64,000 nt of DNA, from NCBI GenBank assembly GCA_024226335.1, contig JAAELY010000249.1:22730-86729 (forward strand), read 5' to 3'. Positions within the stretch are counted from its first letter, which is position 1, and the number at the start of each line of letters is the position of its first letter. This document shows, in pieces, positions 42,549 to 50,948 of the stretch. Both the position numbers and the translations under genes were made by a program. This stretch comes from a bacterium. GTDB taxonomy: Bacteria; Myxococcota_A; UBA9160; SZUA-336. Under the pieces are notes generated by a model. The model searched no databases and was not told the origin of the DNA. It saw nothing but the letters and a program-made list of their open reading frames with translations.

Positions 42549-44984
42549 ATGCTCTCCCCCTACCGTGTAATCGACTTGACCGACGAGCGAGGCCTGGCTT
42601 GCGGTTGCGTACTTGCAGATCTCGGCGCGGACGTCTTGCAGGTCGAACCCTCCGGCGGTTCGAGTGCGCGCAAGCGCGGCCCGTTCCTCAAGCACGACCC
42701 GGATCCCGAACGCTCGCTTCACTGGCTGGCGTACGCTCGCAACAAGCGCAGCCTGGAACTCGACCTGGAGGACGCCGAGGCACGAGCCAAGTTGCTCCGA
42801 CTGATCGACGGTGCCGAATTCCTGATCGAGTCGCAGGGTGCCGAGACGATGGCCAGGCTAGGTCTGGGCTACGACGATCTGGCGCTGCGCAATCCGGGGC
42901 TCGTGTACGTCTCGATCACGGCCTTTGGACCCGATGGCCCGAAGGCGGACTACGCGGCGACCGATCTGATCGTGCAGGCTGCATCGGGATCGATGGTGCT
43001 CAACGGCGAGGCTGACCGCGCACCACTGCGCGTGGGCGGCATTTCGGCCTGGACCTATGCCGGAATGGAGGCTGCGGGAGCTGCTTTGATCGCGCATTGC
43101 GAACGCGTTCGCAGTGGCCGGGGTCAACATGTCAACGTGTCGGGACTGCTCTCGACTAATCTCGCCGCGGTGTTTTCGCTTGTGTCCGGTTCGCAAGGCG
43201 GCTCCAGAGCCCAACGCGCTGGAGGAGGCCTGAACCTGGGCCCGCTGCGCACGCCGTTCATCTGGGAAGCGGCCGATGGCTTCGCATCTCTCACCCTGAT
43301 GTTCAGCGGGCCCGGTGCCCCATTCTTCCGCAATCTTCTGGACTGGATGCACGATGAAGGCGTGCTCGACGCGCAGGATGTCGAGCGCGATTGGGCCGAT
43401 CTGGTCGCACAGATCATCATGGCAAAGGCCGAAGCCTCACCGTTCGATACGCTGATGGAGCGCATAGCGACGCTCCTGCGCGGGCGGACCAAGGCGGAAC
43501 TTTTCGATGTGGCCATGGCGCGCAAACTGCTGCTGGTCCCCGTCTCTACCGTCGAAGACGTGTTACAGAGTGCGCAGTTCGCGGATCGGGAATTCTGGCG
43601 CGAGCTGGAGCGGGACGGTCGGAGCCTGCGCTATCCCGGGCCGTTCGCACGACTGTCGCACACGCCGCTCCAACAGCGCCGACCGGCGCCACGAATTGGC
43701 GAGCACACACGGGAGATCCTCGCCGAATCGCTCCGGTCACCTGGAGGTGTGCACTCCGTCTCAACCAATTCTGCGGCGCGGGAACTGCCTCTCGCGGGAC
43801 TCAAAGTTCTCGACTTCATGTGGGTGATGGCGGGGCCTCATTCCACGCGTGTGCTCACGGACTACGGCGCCACCGTCATCAAGGTCGAGTCCTCGAGCCC
43901 GCTGGATCTGGCGCGCGTCCTGCCACCCTTCCACCAGGGCGTTCCCGGACCCGAGAACTCCCTTACGTTCGGTTCGCTCAACGCCGGAAAGCGCAGCCTC
44001 TCGATCGACCTGCGAAACCCGCAGACGCGGGCGATCGTGCACGACCTCGTGCGTTGGGCCGACGTGGTGGCAGAGTCGTTTTCGGCTGGCGTGATGAAGG
44101 GACTGGGTCTGGACTACGAGTCCCTGCGTCAGATCAATCCCAATATGATCATGATGAGCAGCTGTCTGTTCGGACAGACGGGACCGATCTCCTCCATCGC
44201 GGGCTACGGCACGATGGGCGCTGCAGTGGCGGGACTCGTGCAGCCCACCGGGTGGCCCGATCGGCCGCCCTGCGGGCCCTTTGGCCCCTATACCGACTGG
44301 CTCGCACCGCGTCTCACCGTACCGGTGTTGTTGGCCGCACTGGACCATCGGCGCCGCACCGGACAGGGACAGCACGTGGACCAGGCGCAAGCGGAATCCG
44401 CACTTCACTTCATGGTTCCGGCATTGCTCGACTACGAGGCCAACGGCGCGGTGATCGACCGCGTTGCAAATACCGACAAACAAATGTCGCCGCACGGCGT
44501 TTATCCCGCCGACGGTGACGACGAGTGGGTGGCGATCGCGGTACGCGACGACGCAGACTGGGTGCAGCTCTGTGTGACGCTCGGTCGTCGCGACCTCGAG
44601 TCGGACGCGCGCCTGATGTCTTTGGAAGGTCGTCTCGAACGCGCTGAAGAGATCGACGCGGCCCTTACAGAGTGGACTCGTGCGCGTGAAGCCTCGCAGA
44701 GCGAGCGCGAATTGCAGAAGGTGGGTGTTCCCGCGCACGCTGTCGTGCACGCGAAGCGCGCGTCGCAGGAGCCGCAGTACGACGGTCATTTCATCGAGGC
44801 GTCGCACTCGCTTCTCGGAGCGATGTTCGTCGAGTCCTCGCGCTACCGGCTCTCGCATACCCCGGCGCGTGTCGAGCGCGCTGGGCCGACGATCGGACAG
44901 GATACTCATGTGATCTTGAGCGAGTTGCTCGGTTACGACGACGCGCGAATCGAAGCCCTCAGGGATGCCGGAGCACTCGGTTAG
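42549..44984 (+). CDS. Fused tandem CaiB/BaiF family III CoA transferase
   Basis: An 811-residue protein made of two complete family III CoA-transferase units (about 1-395 and 412-811), each beginning with the typical RVIDLTDERGLACGCVLADLGADVLQVE-like block (KVLDFMWVMAGPHSTRVLTDYGATVIKVE in the second; both shown in part). In unit 2 the catalytic aspartate is present as Asp583 (PYTDWLAP). In unit 1 the aligned segment is ISAWTYAG with Trp168 at that place, so unit 1 is probably inactive. Single-unit enzymes act as interlaced dimers, and the fusion may mimic one. It likely activates a carboxylate for the downstream dehydrogenase and hydratase. Preceded by GAGGAG. Confidence 0.9.
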   Translation: MLSPYRVIDLTDERGLACGCVLADLGADVLQVEPSGGSSARKRGPFLKHDPDPERSLHWLAYARNKRSLELDLEDAEARAKLLRLIDGAEFLIESQGAETMARLGLGYDDLALRNPGLVYVSITAFGPDGPKADYAATDLIVQAASGSMVLNGEADRAPLRVGGISAWTYAGMEAAGAALIAHCERVRSGRGQHVNVSGLLSTNLAAVFSLVSGSQGGSRAQRAGGGLNLGPLRTPFIWEAADGFASLTLMFSGPGAPFFRNLLDWMHDEGVLDAQDVERDWADLVAQIIMAKAEASPFDTLMERIATLLRGRTKAELFDVAMARKLLLVPVSTVEDVLQSAQFADREFWRELERDGRSLRYPGPFARLSHTPLQQRRPAPRIGEHTREILAESLRSPGGVHSVSTNSAARELPLAGLKVLDFMWVMAGPHSTRVLTDYGATVIKVESSSPLDLARVLPPFHQGVPGPENSLTFGSLNAGKRSLSIDLRNPQTRAIVHDLVRWADVVAESFSAGVMKGLGLDYESLRQINPNMIMMSSCLFGQTGPISSIAGYGTMGAAVAGLVQPTGWPDRPPCGPFGPYTDWLAPRLTVPVLLAALDHRRRTGQGQHVDQAQAESALHFMVPALLDYEANGAVIDRVANTDKQMSPHGVYPADGDDEWVAIAVRDDADWVQLCVTLGRRDLESDARLMSLEGRLERAEEIDAALTEWTRAREASQSERELQKVGVPAHAVVHAKRASQEPQYDGHFIEASHSLLGAMFVESSRYRLSHTPARVERAGPTIGQDTHVILSELLGYDDARIEALRDAGALG

Positions 44985-45001
44985 ATAGGAGACGCCAGAA
45001 G

Positions 45002-46171
45002 ATGGAATTCGAACTCAATCAAGAGCAGCAGATTCTGCGCGAGGAACTTCGAAAATTCCTCGATGCGGAAATTCAACCGCTCGACGATCGCTGGGGTGAC
45101 GAGGAGATGACCGCCGAGCACGCCCGCGAGTTCTGCAAGAAGCTGATCCCCTGGGGCTATATGGGCGGAGACGATGCGGGGCTGGGAGTCAAACGCGACG
45201 CGACTGTCGGATGCATCTTGAACGAAGAACTCGCTCGGGCATTTCCTGCACTTTCCGGAGTCTCGGGCATGACCGCAGGAACGGCCTCGATGATCGAGAT
45301 GGGTGGGCACCCGGAGGTGGCGGCGCGCCTCGTCGAGCCCCTCCGGCGCAGCGAACTCATCGGTTGCAATGCCTTCACCGAGCCTAGCGTCGGCTCCGAT
45401 CCGTCGGGTATCGAGTGTCGCGCCGAAAAGAGGGGCGATCGCTGGATCGTCAATGGCGCCAAGGCGTGGATCTCGAATGGACATATCGCCGATATCGCGA
45501 TCGTGTTGCTTCAGACCGATCCATCAAAGGGTGCGGCGGGTTTTCGTCAGCTCGTGATCGACCGCCGGGAGTCGGCCTTCGAGAGTCGCGACACGCCGAC
45601 GATCGGACTGCGCGCCTTTCCCACTTCGGAGCTTTTCTTCAATGACGTGGAGGTTCCGGAGATCAACCTGATCGGGGGTTGGAAGAAGGGCAAGGGCGAT
45701 GTCGATGCCTCGACCGCGTTTGCTCGCACACTCGCGATGATCGCCGGTGTTCGCGCAAATACCGCGTTGCTGGCGGTCGGCATCGCGCAGCGCGCATTCG
45801 AGATCGCACTCGACTACGTCAAGCAACGCCGCCAGTTCGGCAAGGAGATCGCTCGTCACCAGATGGTCTCGGCGATGATCGCAGACATGGCGACCGACAT
45901 AGATGCTTCGCGTCTGCTCTGTTATCGGGCGTTGCACAAGCGCGGTCGACCCGAGGTCGAGGCGTCGATGGCCAAGGGGTTCGCAACAGAGGCTGCGGTA
46001 CGCGTCTGTTCGACCGCCATGCAGTGCATGGGTGCGAACGGGCTCGCCGACGAGAACCGCGTCGAGCGCTGCCTGCGCGACGCGCGAATGTTGACGATCC
46101 CCGACGGGACCACACAGATCCAGAAACTGATTGTCGGCCGGGCGCTCACTGGAATGTCCGCGATCCGTTAG
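45002..46171 (+). CDS. Acyl-CoA dehydrogenase with Asp at the catalytic-base position
   Basis: A 389-residue flavoenzyme of normal family length. FAD and substrate motifs are present: NAFTEPSVGSDPSGIE, VNGAKAWISNG, YVKQRRQFGKEIARHQ and CMGANGLADE. The C-terminal block that usually reads YEGTxxIQ, with Glu as base, is IPDGTTQIQ here, with Asp368 in that place. It lies 17 bases after the CoA transferase gene and eight before the SDR gene. It is expected to introduce an alpha,beta double bond into the acyl-CoA made by the transferase, if Asp can serve as base or another acid substitutes. Confidence 0.92.
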   Translation: MEFELNQEQQILREELRKFLDAEIQPLDDRWGDEEMTAEHAREFCKKLIPWGYMGGDDAGLGVKRDATVGCILNEELARAFPALSGVSGMTAGTASMIEMGGHPEVAARLVEPLRRSELIGCNAFTEPSVGSDPSGIECRAEKRGDRWIVNGAKAWISNGHIADIAIVLLQTDPSKGAAGFRQLVIDRRESAFESRDTPTIGLRAFPTSELFFNDVEVPEINLIGGWKKGKGDVDASTAFARTLAMIAGVRANTALLAVGIAQRAFEIALDYVKQRRQFGKEIARHQMVSAMIADMATDIDASRLLCYRALHKRGRPEVEASMAKGFATEAAVRVCSTAMQCMGANGLADENRVERCLRDARMLTIPDGTTQIQKLIVGRALTGMSAIR

Positions 46172-46179
46172 GAGAGAAC

Positions 46180-46974
46180 ATGAGCGAAGAGATTCTAGAC
46201 CTGAAAGGACGAATTGCCCTCGTCACCGGTGCGGGCCAGGGTGTGGGGCGCCAGGTGGCCCTCCATTTCGGCGCTCATGGCGCAGGCGGAGTGGTGGTGA
46301 ACGACGCCCGTCTGGAGCGTGCCGAGGCCGTGGCGAAAGAAGTCGAAGCGCTCGGCGTTCGCGCGCTGGCCATCGGTGCCGACGTGACCGATCGCGAGGC
46401 CGTGAACGAGATGACCCGACGCGCGGCCGCCGATCTCGGCCCGGTTGGCATCCTGGTCAATAACGCGGGCAATATGGGCATCGATCCGGCCCAGGTCGAA
46501 CCCAAGCCATTCTGGGATGCGAGTCGCGAGTCGTGGGATGCCTTCATCGACGTGAACCTGTACGGCGTCTTGAATTGCTCGAGTGCGGTCATTCCCGGAA
46601 TGATCGAAAGTGGAACGGGCGGGCGGCTGATCACCATCATTTCCGACGCCGGTCGCGTGGGTGAGCAGAACCTCGAGATCTATTCGGCCGCCAAGGCTGG
46701 CGCGGCGGGTTTCATCCGCGCGGCTGCTCGGTCGCTCGGTCGCTACGAGATCACGGCAAACTGTGTTGCGATCGGGACGACACGAACGCCGACGCTCGCC
46801 GCTGTGACCGAGAACGAGGAACTCGGCAAGCGGGTGTTGCGCAACTACACGATTCGCCGCTTCGGTGAGCCGAGTGACATCGCGAACATGGTGCTCTTTC
46901 TCGCATCCGAGGCTGCGAGCTGGATTACGGGCCAGACCTACCCGGTAAATGGCGGCTTCTCCTTCTCGATGTGA
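46180..46974 (+). CDS. Short-chain dehydrogenase/reductase
   Basis: A 264-residue classical SDR. The cofactor loop is TGAGQGVGRQVA, the structural motif is NNAGN, catalytic Ser is in IIISDAGR, and Tyr/Lys are in YSAAKAG. The C-terminal WITGQTYPVNGGFSFSM is typical. The start ATG 46180 has AGGAGA upstream, overlapping the dehydrogenase stop region. In the cluster it would oxidise a beta-hydroxyacyl-CoA made by the hydratase. NAD is the likely cofactor, since an Asp (NDARLE) follows strand 2. Confidence 0.92.
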   Translation: MSEEILDLKGRIALVTGAGQGVGRQVALHFGAHGAGGVVVNDARLERAEAVAKEVEALGVRALAIGADVTDREAVNEMTRRAAADLGPVGILVNNAGNMGIDPAQVEPKPFWDASRESWDAFIDVNLYGVLNCSSAVIPGMIESGTGGRLITIISDAGRVGEQNLEIYSAAKAGAAGFIRAAARSLGRYEITANCVAIGTTRTPTLAAVTENEELGKRVLRNYTIRRFGEPSDIANMVLFLASEAASWITGQTYPVNGGFSFSM

Positions 46975-46984
46975 GGAAATGATG

Positions 46985-47761
46985 ATGAGCAAAACGAGTG
47001 AAGAACTGATCCTGACCGAGACCCGCGGCCACGTGTTGCTCGTGACGATCAACCGGCCCGAGGCGCGCAACTCTTTCGACGGTGCGACGGCGTCCGCGAT
47101 GGAGGCCGCAATGGATCGTTTCGAGGCGGACCCGGATCTGCGTGTTGGAATCCTCACGGGTGCGGGGCAGGCGTTCTCAGCAGGACAGGACCTGAAGGCG
47201 GCCGCGCGCGGCGACATGGGTGTGACGCGAAAGCGAGGAGGCTTCGGGATCATGACGCAGCCGCCAAACAAGCCACTGATCGCAGCCGTCGAAGGGCATG
47301 CGGTGGCCGGTGGATTGGAACTCTGCCTCTCCTGCGATCTGATCGTCGCCTCGCGCGACGCACGCATGGGCATTCCCGAAGTACGCCACAATCTGGTGGC
47401 GGTCGGCGGGGCTCTGTTCCGATTGCCACGCCGCATCCCTTATCACCTGGTGATGGAACTCGCGCTCACGGCCGACACCTGGACGGCCGAGCGAATGCAC
47501 GAACTCGGGCTCGTGAATCGCCTGGCGGATCCCGGCAAGGCGCTCGACGTGGCCTTTGAACTGGCCAAACAGGTGCTTGCGAACGGTCCGCTCGCCCTGG
47601 CCGCCAGCAAGCAGATCATTCAGCGTTCTGGCGAGTGGACGGATGAAGAGGCCTGGCGCGAACAGATGAAGATCGCGCAGCCGGTCATGCAATCCGAGGA
47701 CACCCGCGAGGGCTTGGCCGCCTTCGCCCAGAAGCGAGAGCCGGTCTGGAAGAGCCGTTAG
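46985..47761 (+). CDS. Enoyl-CoA hydratase/isomerase
   Basis: A 258-residue crotonase-fold protein. The oxyanion-hole segments are AFSAGQDLKAAA and VEGHAVAGGLELCLSCDL, and both acid positions are filled (GLE and MGIPEV). Three ATGs follow one another at 46979, 46982 and 46985. The third is preferred because GAGGAA lies six bases before it. It closes the five-gene operon and supplies the hydration step between dehydrogenase and SDR. The extended C-terminal part DEEAWREQMKIA ... REPVWKSR is usual for the family. Confidence 0.9.
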   Translation: MSKTSEELILTETRGHVLLVTINRPEARNSFDGATASAMEAAMDRFEADPDLRVGILTGAGQAFSAGQDLKAAARGDMGVTRKRGGFGIMTQPPNKPLIAAVEGHAVAGGLELCLSCDLIVASRDARMGIPEVRHNLVAVGGALFRLPRRIPYHLVMELALTADTWTAERMHELGLVNRLADPGKALDVAFELAKQVLANGPLALAASKQIIQRSGEWTDEEAWREQMKIAQPVMQSEDTREGLAAFAQKREPVWKSR

Positions 47762-47827
47762 TCGCTCGCACTAGTGTCCCGTTCCAGAAGCCCGGTGACT
47801 ATCCCGGTGCCCGGACGCCACGCGGGA

Positions 47828-48622
47828 TTAGAGGGCAACCGCCCGGATGAAGCGCCAGTGGTGGGTAAACTCGACCGCCTCTCCCCGTAGGCAGAGGTCG
47901 ATTCCCGCCTCGGACTTCGCTCTGGCCAATGCGCGCATCACTTCGCGCAGGGGTTCGATCGATCTCGCATCCGACACGATCGCGGCCCACTCATCGAAGT
48001 TCCGCAGATTCGCCCAGGCCTCGATGGTCTCGATGTGAAATCCCGCCGACTCGATTGCGGCGCTGATCTCCGCTTCGTTCAGGAATCGGCAGTGCGAAGG
48101 ATCGCGCAGCCGTTCGAGAGAGTTGTGCAGACGTGCCTCTGCAGGCTCGTTGGACGCGACGACGTCTCCTACGACGAGGCTCCCTCCGACGCGCACCACC
48201 CGATGCAGTTCGCCGAGTACCCGTTCTGGGATCGGAAAGTGGTGGATCGAAAGGCGGGTGACCGCTGCCGCGAACGCCCCGTCATCGAAGGGCAGGGAGG
48301 CCGCGTCGGCCTCGCGAAACTCGGCGGATCCGCGTTCGAGATCGCGACACGCATCACGTGCGTGGGAGAGCATTTCCGCCGTCGTATCGACACCGACGAT
48401 CTGCATACCCGTCTGAGCGAGGGCGAAGGAGACGATCCCCGGGCCGCAGGCCAGATCGAGCACCGGTCCGTCCGGCGTCGAGCCGAGCAGTCGAACGAAA
48501 GGCTCGATTGCCTGAGAAGCATTGAATGCCGCCGCCCTGGACATCGCGTCCGCCTGCTGGGCAAACTCCCTTCGCGTCGAGGCGAGCGTGTCTTGCGAAT
48601 CACCCTCGAAAGGGTCGCTCAA
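47828..48622 (-). CDS. Class I SAM-dependent methyltransferase
   Basis: A 264-residue UbiE/Methyltransf_11-type enzyme. Motif I is LDLACGPGIVSFALA, the acidic strand-2 end is VGVDTTAEML, and SIHHFPIPERVLGELHRVVRVGG is the post-motif region. It is translationally coupled (ATGA, 48619-48622) to the BtrH-like gene upstream, which suggests that the two act on the same product, perhaps a small secondary metabolite. The acceptor is unknown. Confidence 0.88.
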   Translation of the reverse strand: MSDPFEGDSQDTLASTRREFAQQADAMSRAAAFNASQAIEPFVRLLGSTPDGPVLDLACGPGIVSFALAQTGMQIVGVDTTAEMLSHARDACRDLERGSAEFREADAASLPFDDGAFAAAVTRLSIHHFPIPERVLGELHRVVRVGGSLVVGDVVASNEPAEARLHNSLERLRDPSHCRFLNEAEISAAIESAGFHIETIEAWANLRNFDEWAAIVSDARSIEPLREVMRALARAKSEAGIDLCLRGEAVEFTHHWRFIRAVAL

Positions 48623-49635
48623 TCGGCGACCTCGCGCAGCGACGTGAAGAAGGCGTGCTCGGCGTCCGCGAGTTCCGCCGCGATCTCGCCCGCGCGGGTG
48701 AACAGTGCCGGTTCGCAGCTTTCCCTTTCACTCTGTTCTTTCAGCAAGGTGGCCAGATCGCGCCAGCGGGCTGCGATGGCCGTCATGATCTGGGGTAGGC
48801 GGGCGGTCGCGATATCGGGTACGTACTCCGCCGCCTCTTCGAGAAAGGAAGCGTAGAGGGAGCGGAAGAAACTCCCGCCCGCACCGCGTTTGATCACGAT
48901 CTGATAGCCAAAGCGTGAGGCCCACGACCAATCTTCGAGTTCGTGCCAGTCGGGGAGGTCGTCTGCGACTGTGCGGATACCGTCAACTCCCATTCGAACA
49001 CCCGACGCGTTTGAATCCGTCTCCGTCAGCATCCCGTTGGCGTTTCGACGCATCGCCGCCAGGATGGCTTCGTCGATGGATACGCCTAGCTTCACATCAC
49101 CCTGAAAATCCCCGAACTGGTTGTTGCAGCTCATCGGATAGTCGGGGGCGTTGCGGGAGTGCTTCAGTTCTTCGAAGCTGCAGCTTTGGTAGGCATCGAA
49201 CTTCCGGTCGGCCAGATAGATCGTCTCGGATGTATCGTCATAGCCGACGACCACTGCCCGATGACCCGGGAAATGACTCGTGGTGTTGTGGTAGCGCAGA
49301 TAGAAGGTGTCGGTGGACACCATCACGGGCAGGCCGGCGTCGATCTGCTCCCGCACCGCAGTCCAGGCCTGGTCGTCATCGGCAATCGGGCGATCCTCGA
49401 AGGGGATCTGCGTGTTGAGGCTGAAGTCGCTCTCGAGAGTCATCGTGCGACCGTGGAACATGCGCGTGGGGCTCAGGTGGTGGGATTGGATGTAGAAGAA
49501 ACCCAGACCCGAAGACAGGCCGAAGATCATTTCCTCGGAGAAGTTCACTCCGCGGAAAGAGAGGATATTGCGCAGTGCGGTCGACGCGCAGTGTTCGCCG
49601 GTGCGATGAGCGTATCCCTCCACCATCACGGTCAT
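48619..49635 (-). CDS. BtrH N-terminal domain / DUF4872 protein
   Basis: A 338-residue papain-like-fold protein resembling the BtrH N-terminal domain family; in butirosin biosynthesis BtrH transfers a gamma-glutamyl-aminobutyryl group from a carrier protein. The Cys-His-Asp set appears as GEHCASTALRNIL (near residue 15), GHRAVVVGYDD and IYLADR. The C-terminal half (about 190-335) is helical as in DUF4872. ATG 49635 is chosen over ATG 49626 because GGAG lies upstream, though at a long spacing. No carrier protein or synthase is in the window, so its substrate is unknown. Confidence 0.78.
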   Translation of the reverse strand: MTVMVEGYAHRTGEHCASTALRNILSFRGVNFSEEMIFGLSSGLGFFYIQSHHLSPTRMFHGRTMTLESDFSLNTQIPFEDRPIADDDQAWTAVREQIDAGLPVMVSTDTFYLRYHNTTSHFPGHRAVVVGYDDTSETIYLADRKFDAYQSCSFEELKHSRNAPDYPMSCNNQFGDFQGDVKLGVSIDEAILAAMRRNANGMLTETDSNASGVRMGVDGIRTVADDLPDWHELEDWSWASRFGYQIVIKRGAGGSFFRSLYASFLEEAAEYVPDIATARLPQIMTAIAARWRDLATLLKEQSERESCEPALFTRAGEIAAELADAEHAFFTSLREVAD

Positions 49636-49720
49636 CTTTTCGCGATCTCCACTGGGCCGGTCCGAGGGCCCGAATCGAGAGCATAGGCCCACGGGCTCCG
49701 GCGTGCAGGAGAGGCGGCCC

Positions 49721-49754
49721 TTGACTCTCCATCGATAATTCCATAAAGTTGGAA
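49721..49754 (+). promoter_or_regulatory. Promoter and operator of the arsR-arsM pair
   Basis: The -35 TTGACT (49721-49726) and -10 TAAAGT (49744-49749) are separated by 17 bases. The inverted repeat TTCCA-TAAAGT-TGGAA (49739-49754) covers the -10, as expected for ArsR repression. Transcription would begin almost at the ATG (49757), so the message may be leaderless. Confidence 0.7.
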
Positions 49755-49756
49755 CT

Positions 49757-50083
49757 ATGGAAAAGCAATCCGTGATCAGCGCACTCGCGGCACTCGCCCA
49801 GGAAACGCGACTCGACGTCTTTCGCCTGTTGGTTCGGGCGGGTCCCGATGGACTGTCCGCCGGTGTCGTCGGCGACGAACTCGGGATTCCCTCCGCGACG
49901 CTTTCGTTCCATCTGAAGGAACTCCGCAGTGCCGGGCTGGTCCAGTGCGAGCGCGATGGCCGCTCCAGAATCTACAGCCCGGATCTGGAGACCACGACCG
50001 AACTGGTCAACTACCTGACCGAGAACTGCTGCCAGGGTGTAGGAAAACCCCCGTCGAAGCAGCGCGCGAGGAGAACATCATGA
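49757..50083 (+). CDS. ArsR-family metalloregulator
   Basis: A 108-residue winged-helix repressor (SALAALAQETRLDVFRLLV, then IPSATLSFHLKELRSAGLV). The recognition-helix region lacks the ELCVCDL cysteines of classical ArsR. A Cys pair (ENCCQG) sits near the C terminus, together with VQCERDG, as in later-type As(III) sensors. The stop overlaps the arsM start (ATGA), so repressor and enzyme are co-translated. It probably binds the inverted repeat over its own -10 element. Confidence 0.9.
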   Translation: MEKQSVISALAALAQETRLDVFRLLVRAGPDGLSAGVVGDELGIPSATLSFHLKELRSAGLVQCERDGRSRIYSPDLETTTELVNYLTENCCQGVGKPPSKQRARRTS

Positions 50084-50916
50084 GTACAGGTACTACGAGC
50101 AATTCAACGACGCGTCCGCAGGACGCCGACGAACTGCGCGACCGGGTCAGCGAAGGTTACACACGCGTGGCCGAGAGTGCCGGACTGGGCGACGGGCAAC
50201 GCGTGGACGAGGTCGGTCGGCGCATCGGTTACAGCGACGACCAGCTCGAAGCCGTGCCCGAGGGTGCGAACATGGGAGTGGGCTGTGGCAACCCGACCGC
50301 GATCGATGCACTGCGGCCCGGTGAGACCGTCGTCGACCTGGGATCCGGAGCGGGCATGGACGCGTTTCTGGCGGCGCGGCAGGTCGGTTCAACCGGGAAG
50401 GTGATCGGTATCGACATGACGGACGCCATGCTCGAGCGCGCACGAGAGAACGCGCGCAGCGTGGGCGTCGAGAACGTGGAGTTTCGCAAGGGCCAGATCG
50501 AGGATCTGCCACTCGAAGACCAGAGTGTGGACGCGATCATTTCGAATTGCGTCATCAATCTGTCGCCGGAAAAGGACCGCGTCTACGCCGAGGCGTTTCG
50601 CGTACTGCGTCCGGGTGGTCGCGCCATGGTTTCCGATATCGTCGTCGACCGGCCACTTCCACCGGCCCTCGTCGATCGACTCGATGCCTGGATCGGTTGT
50701 GTCGGCGGTGCGACCTTGCGAGAGGAGTATCTGGCGACGATCCGGCGAGCCGGTTTCAGCGATGTGCGGGTAGAGCGAGAGTCGTGTTTCGGCGACGGAA
50801 TCGATTTCAACGACCCGCAGGTGCGCGAGATCATGGATGACCTCAATATTGGCCACGAAGAAGCGATGGGTTACGCGAAGGCCATCACCAGTCTGCATAT
50901 CCTGGCGATTCGTTAG
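50080..50916 (+). CDS. arsM: Arsenite S-adenosylmethionine methyltransferase
   Basis: A 278-residue enzyme that methylates As(III) to volatile or soluble methylarsenicals for detoxification. The conserved arsenic-binding cysteines are visible in GVGCGNPT, ISNCVINLSPEK and WIGCVGGA. The SAM-binding motif is VVDLGSGAGMDAFLA, followed by VIGIDMTDAML. It is coupled to the ArsR-family repressor gene. No arsenite efflux pump, reductase or metallochaperone gene is adjacent, so this is a minimal ars unit. Confidence 0.94.
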   Translation: MSTGTTSNSTTRPQDADELRDRVSEGYTRVAESAGLGDGQRVDEVGRRIGYSDDQLEAVPEGANMGVGCGNPTAIDALRPGETVVDLGSGAGMDAFLAARQVGSTGKVIGIDMTDAMLERARENARSVGVENVEFRKGQIEDLPLEDQSVDAIISNCVINLSPEKDRVYAEAFRVLRPGGRAMVSDIVVDRPLPPALVDRLDAWIGCVGGATLREEYLATIRRAGFSDVRVERESCFGDGIDFNDPQVREIMDDLNIGHEEAMGYAKAITSLHILAIR

Positions 50917-50920
50917 CCGT

Positions 50921-50943
50921 CCGTCGCAACCCCCTCCCGACGG
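50921..50943. terminator. Possible bidirectional hairpin terminator
   Basis: CCGTCG and CGACGG form a perfect 6-bp stem around an 11-base C-rich loop. It lies between the convergent arsM stop and the stop of the methyltransferase at 50949. No T-tract follows, so termination is only possible. Confidence 0.35.
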
Positions 50944-50948
50944 CGCGT

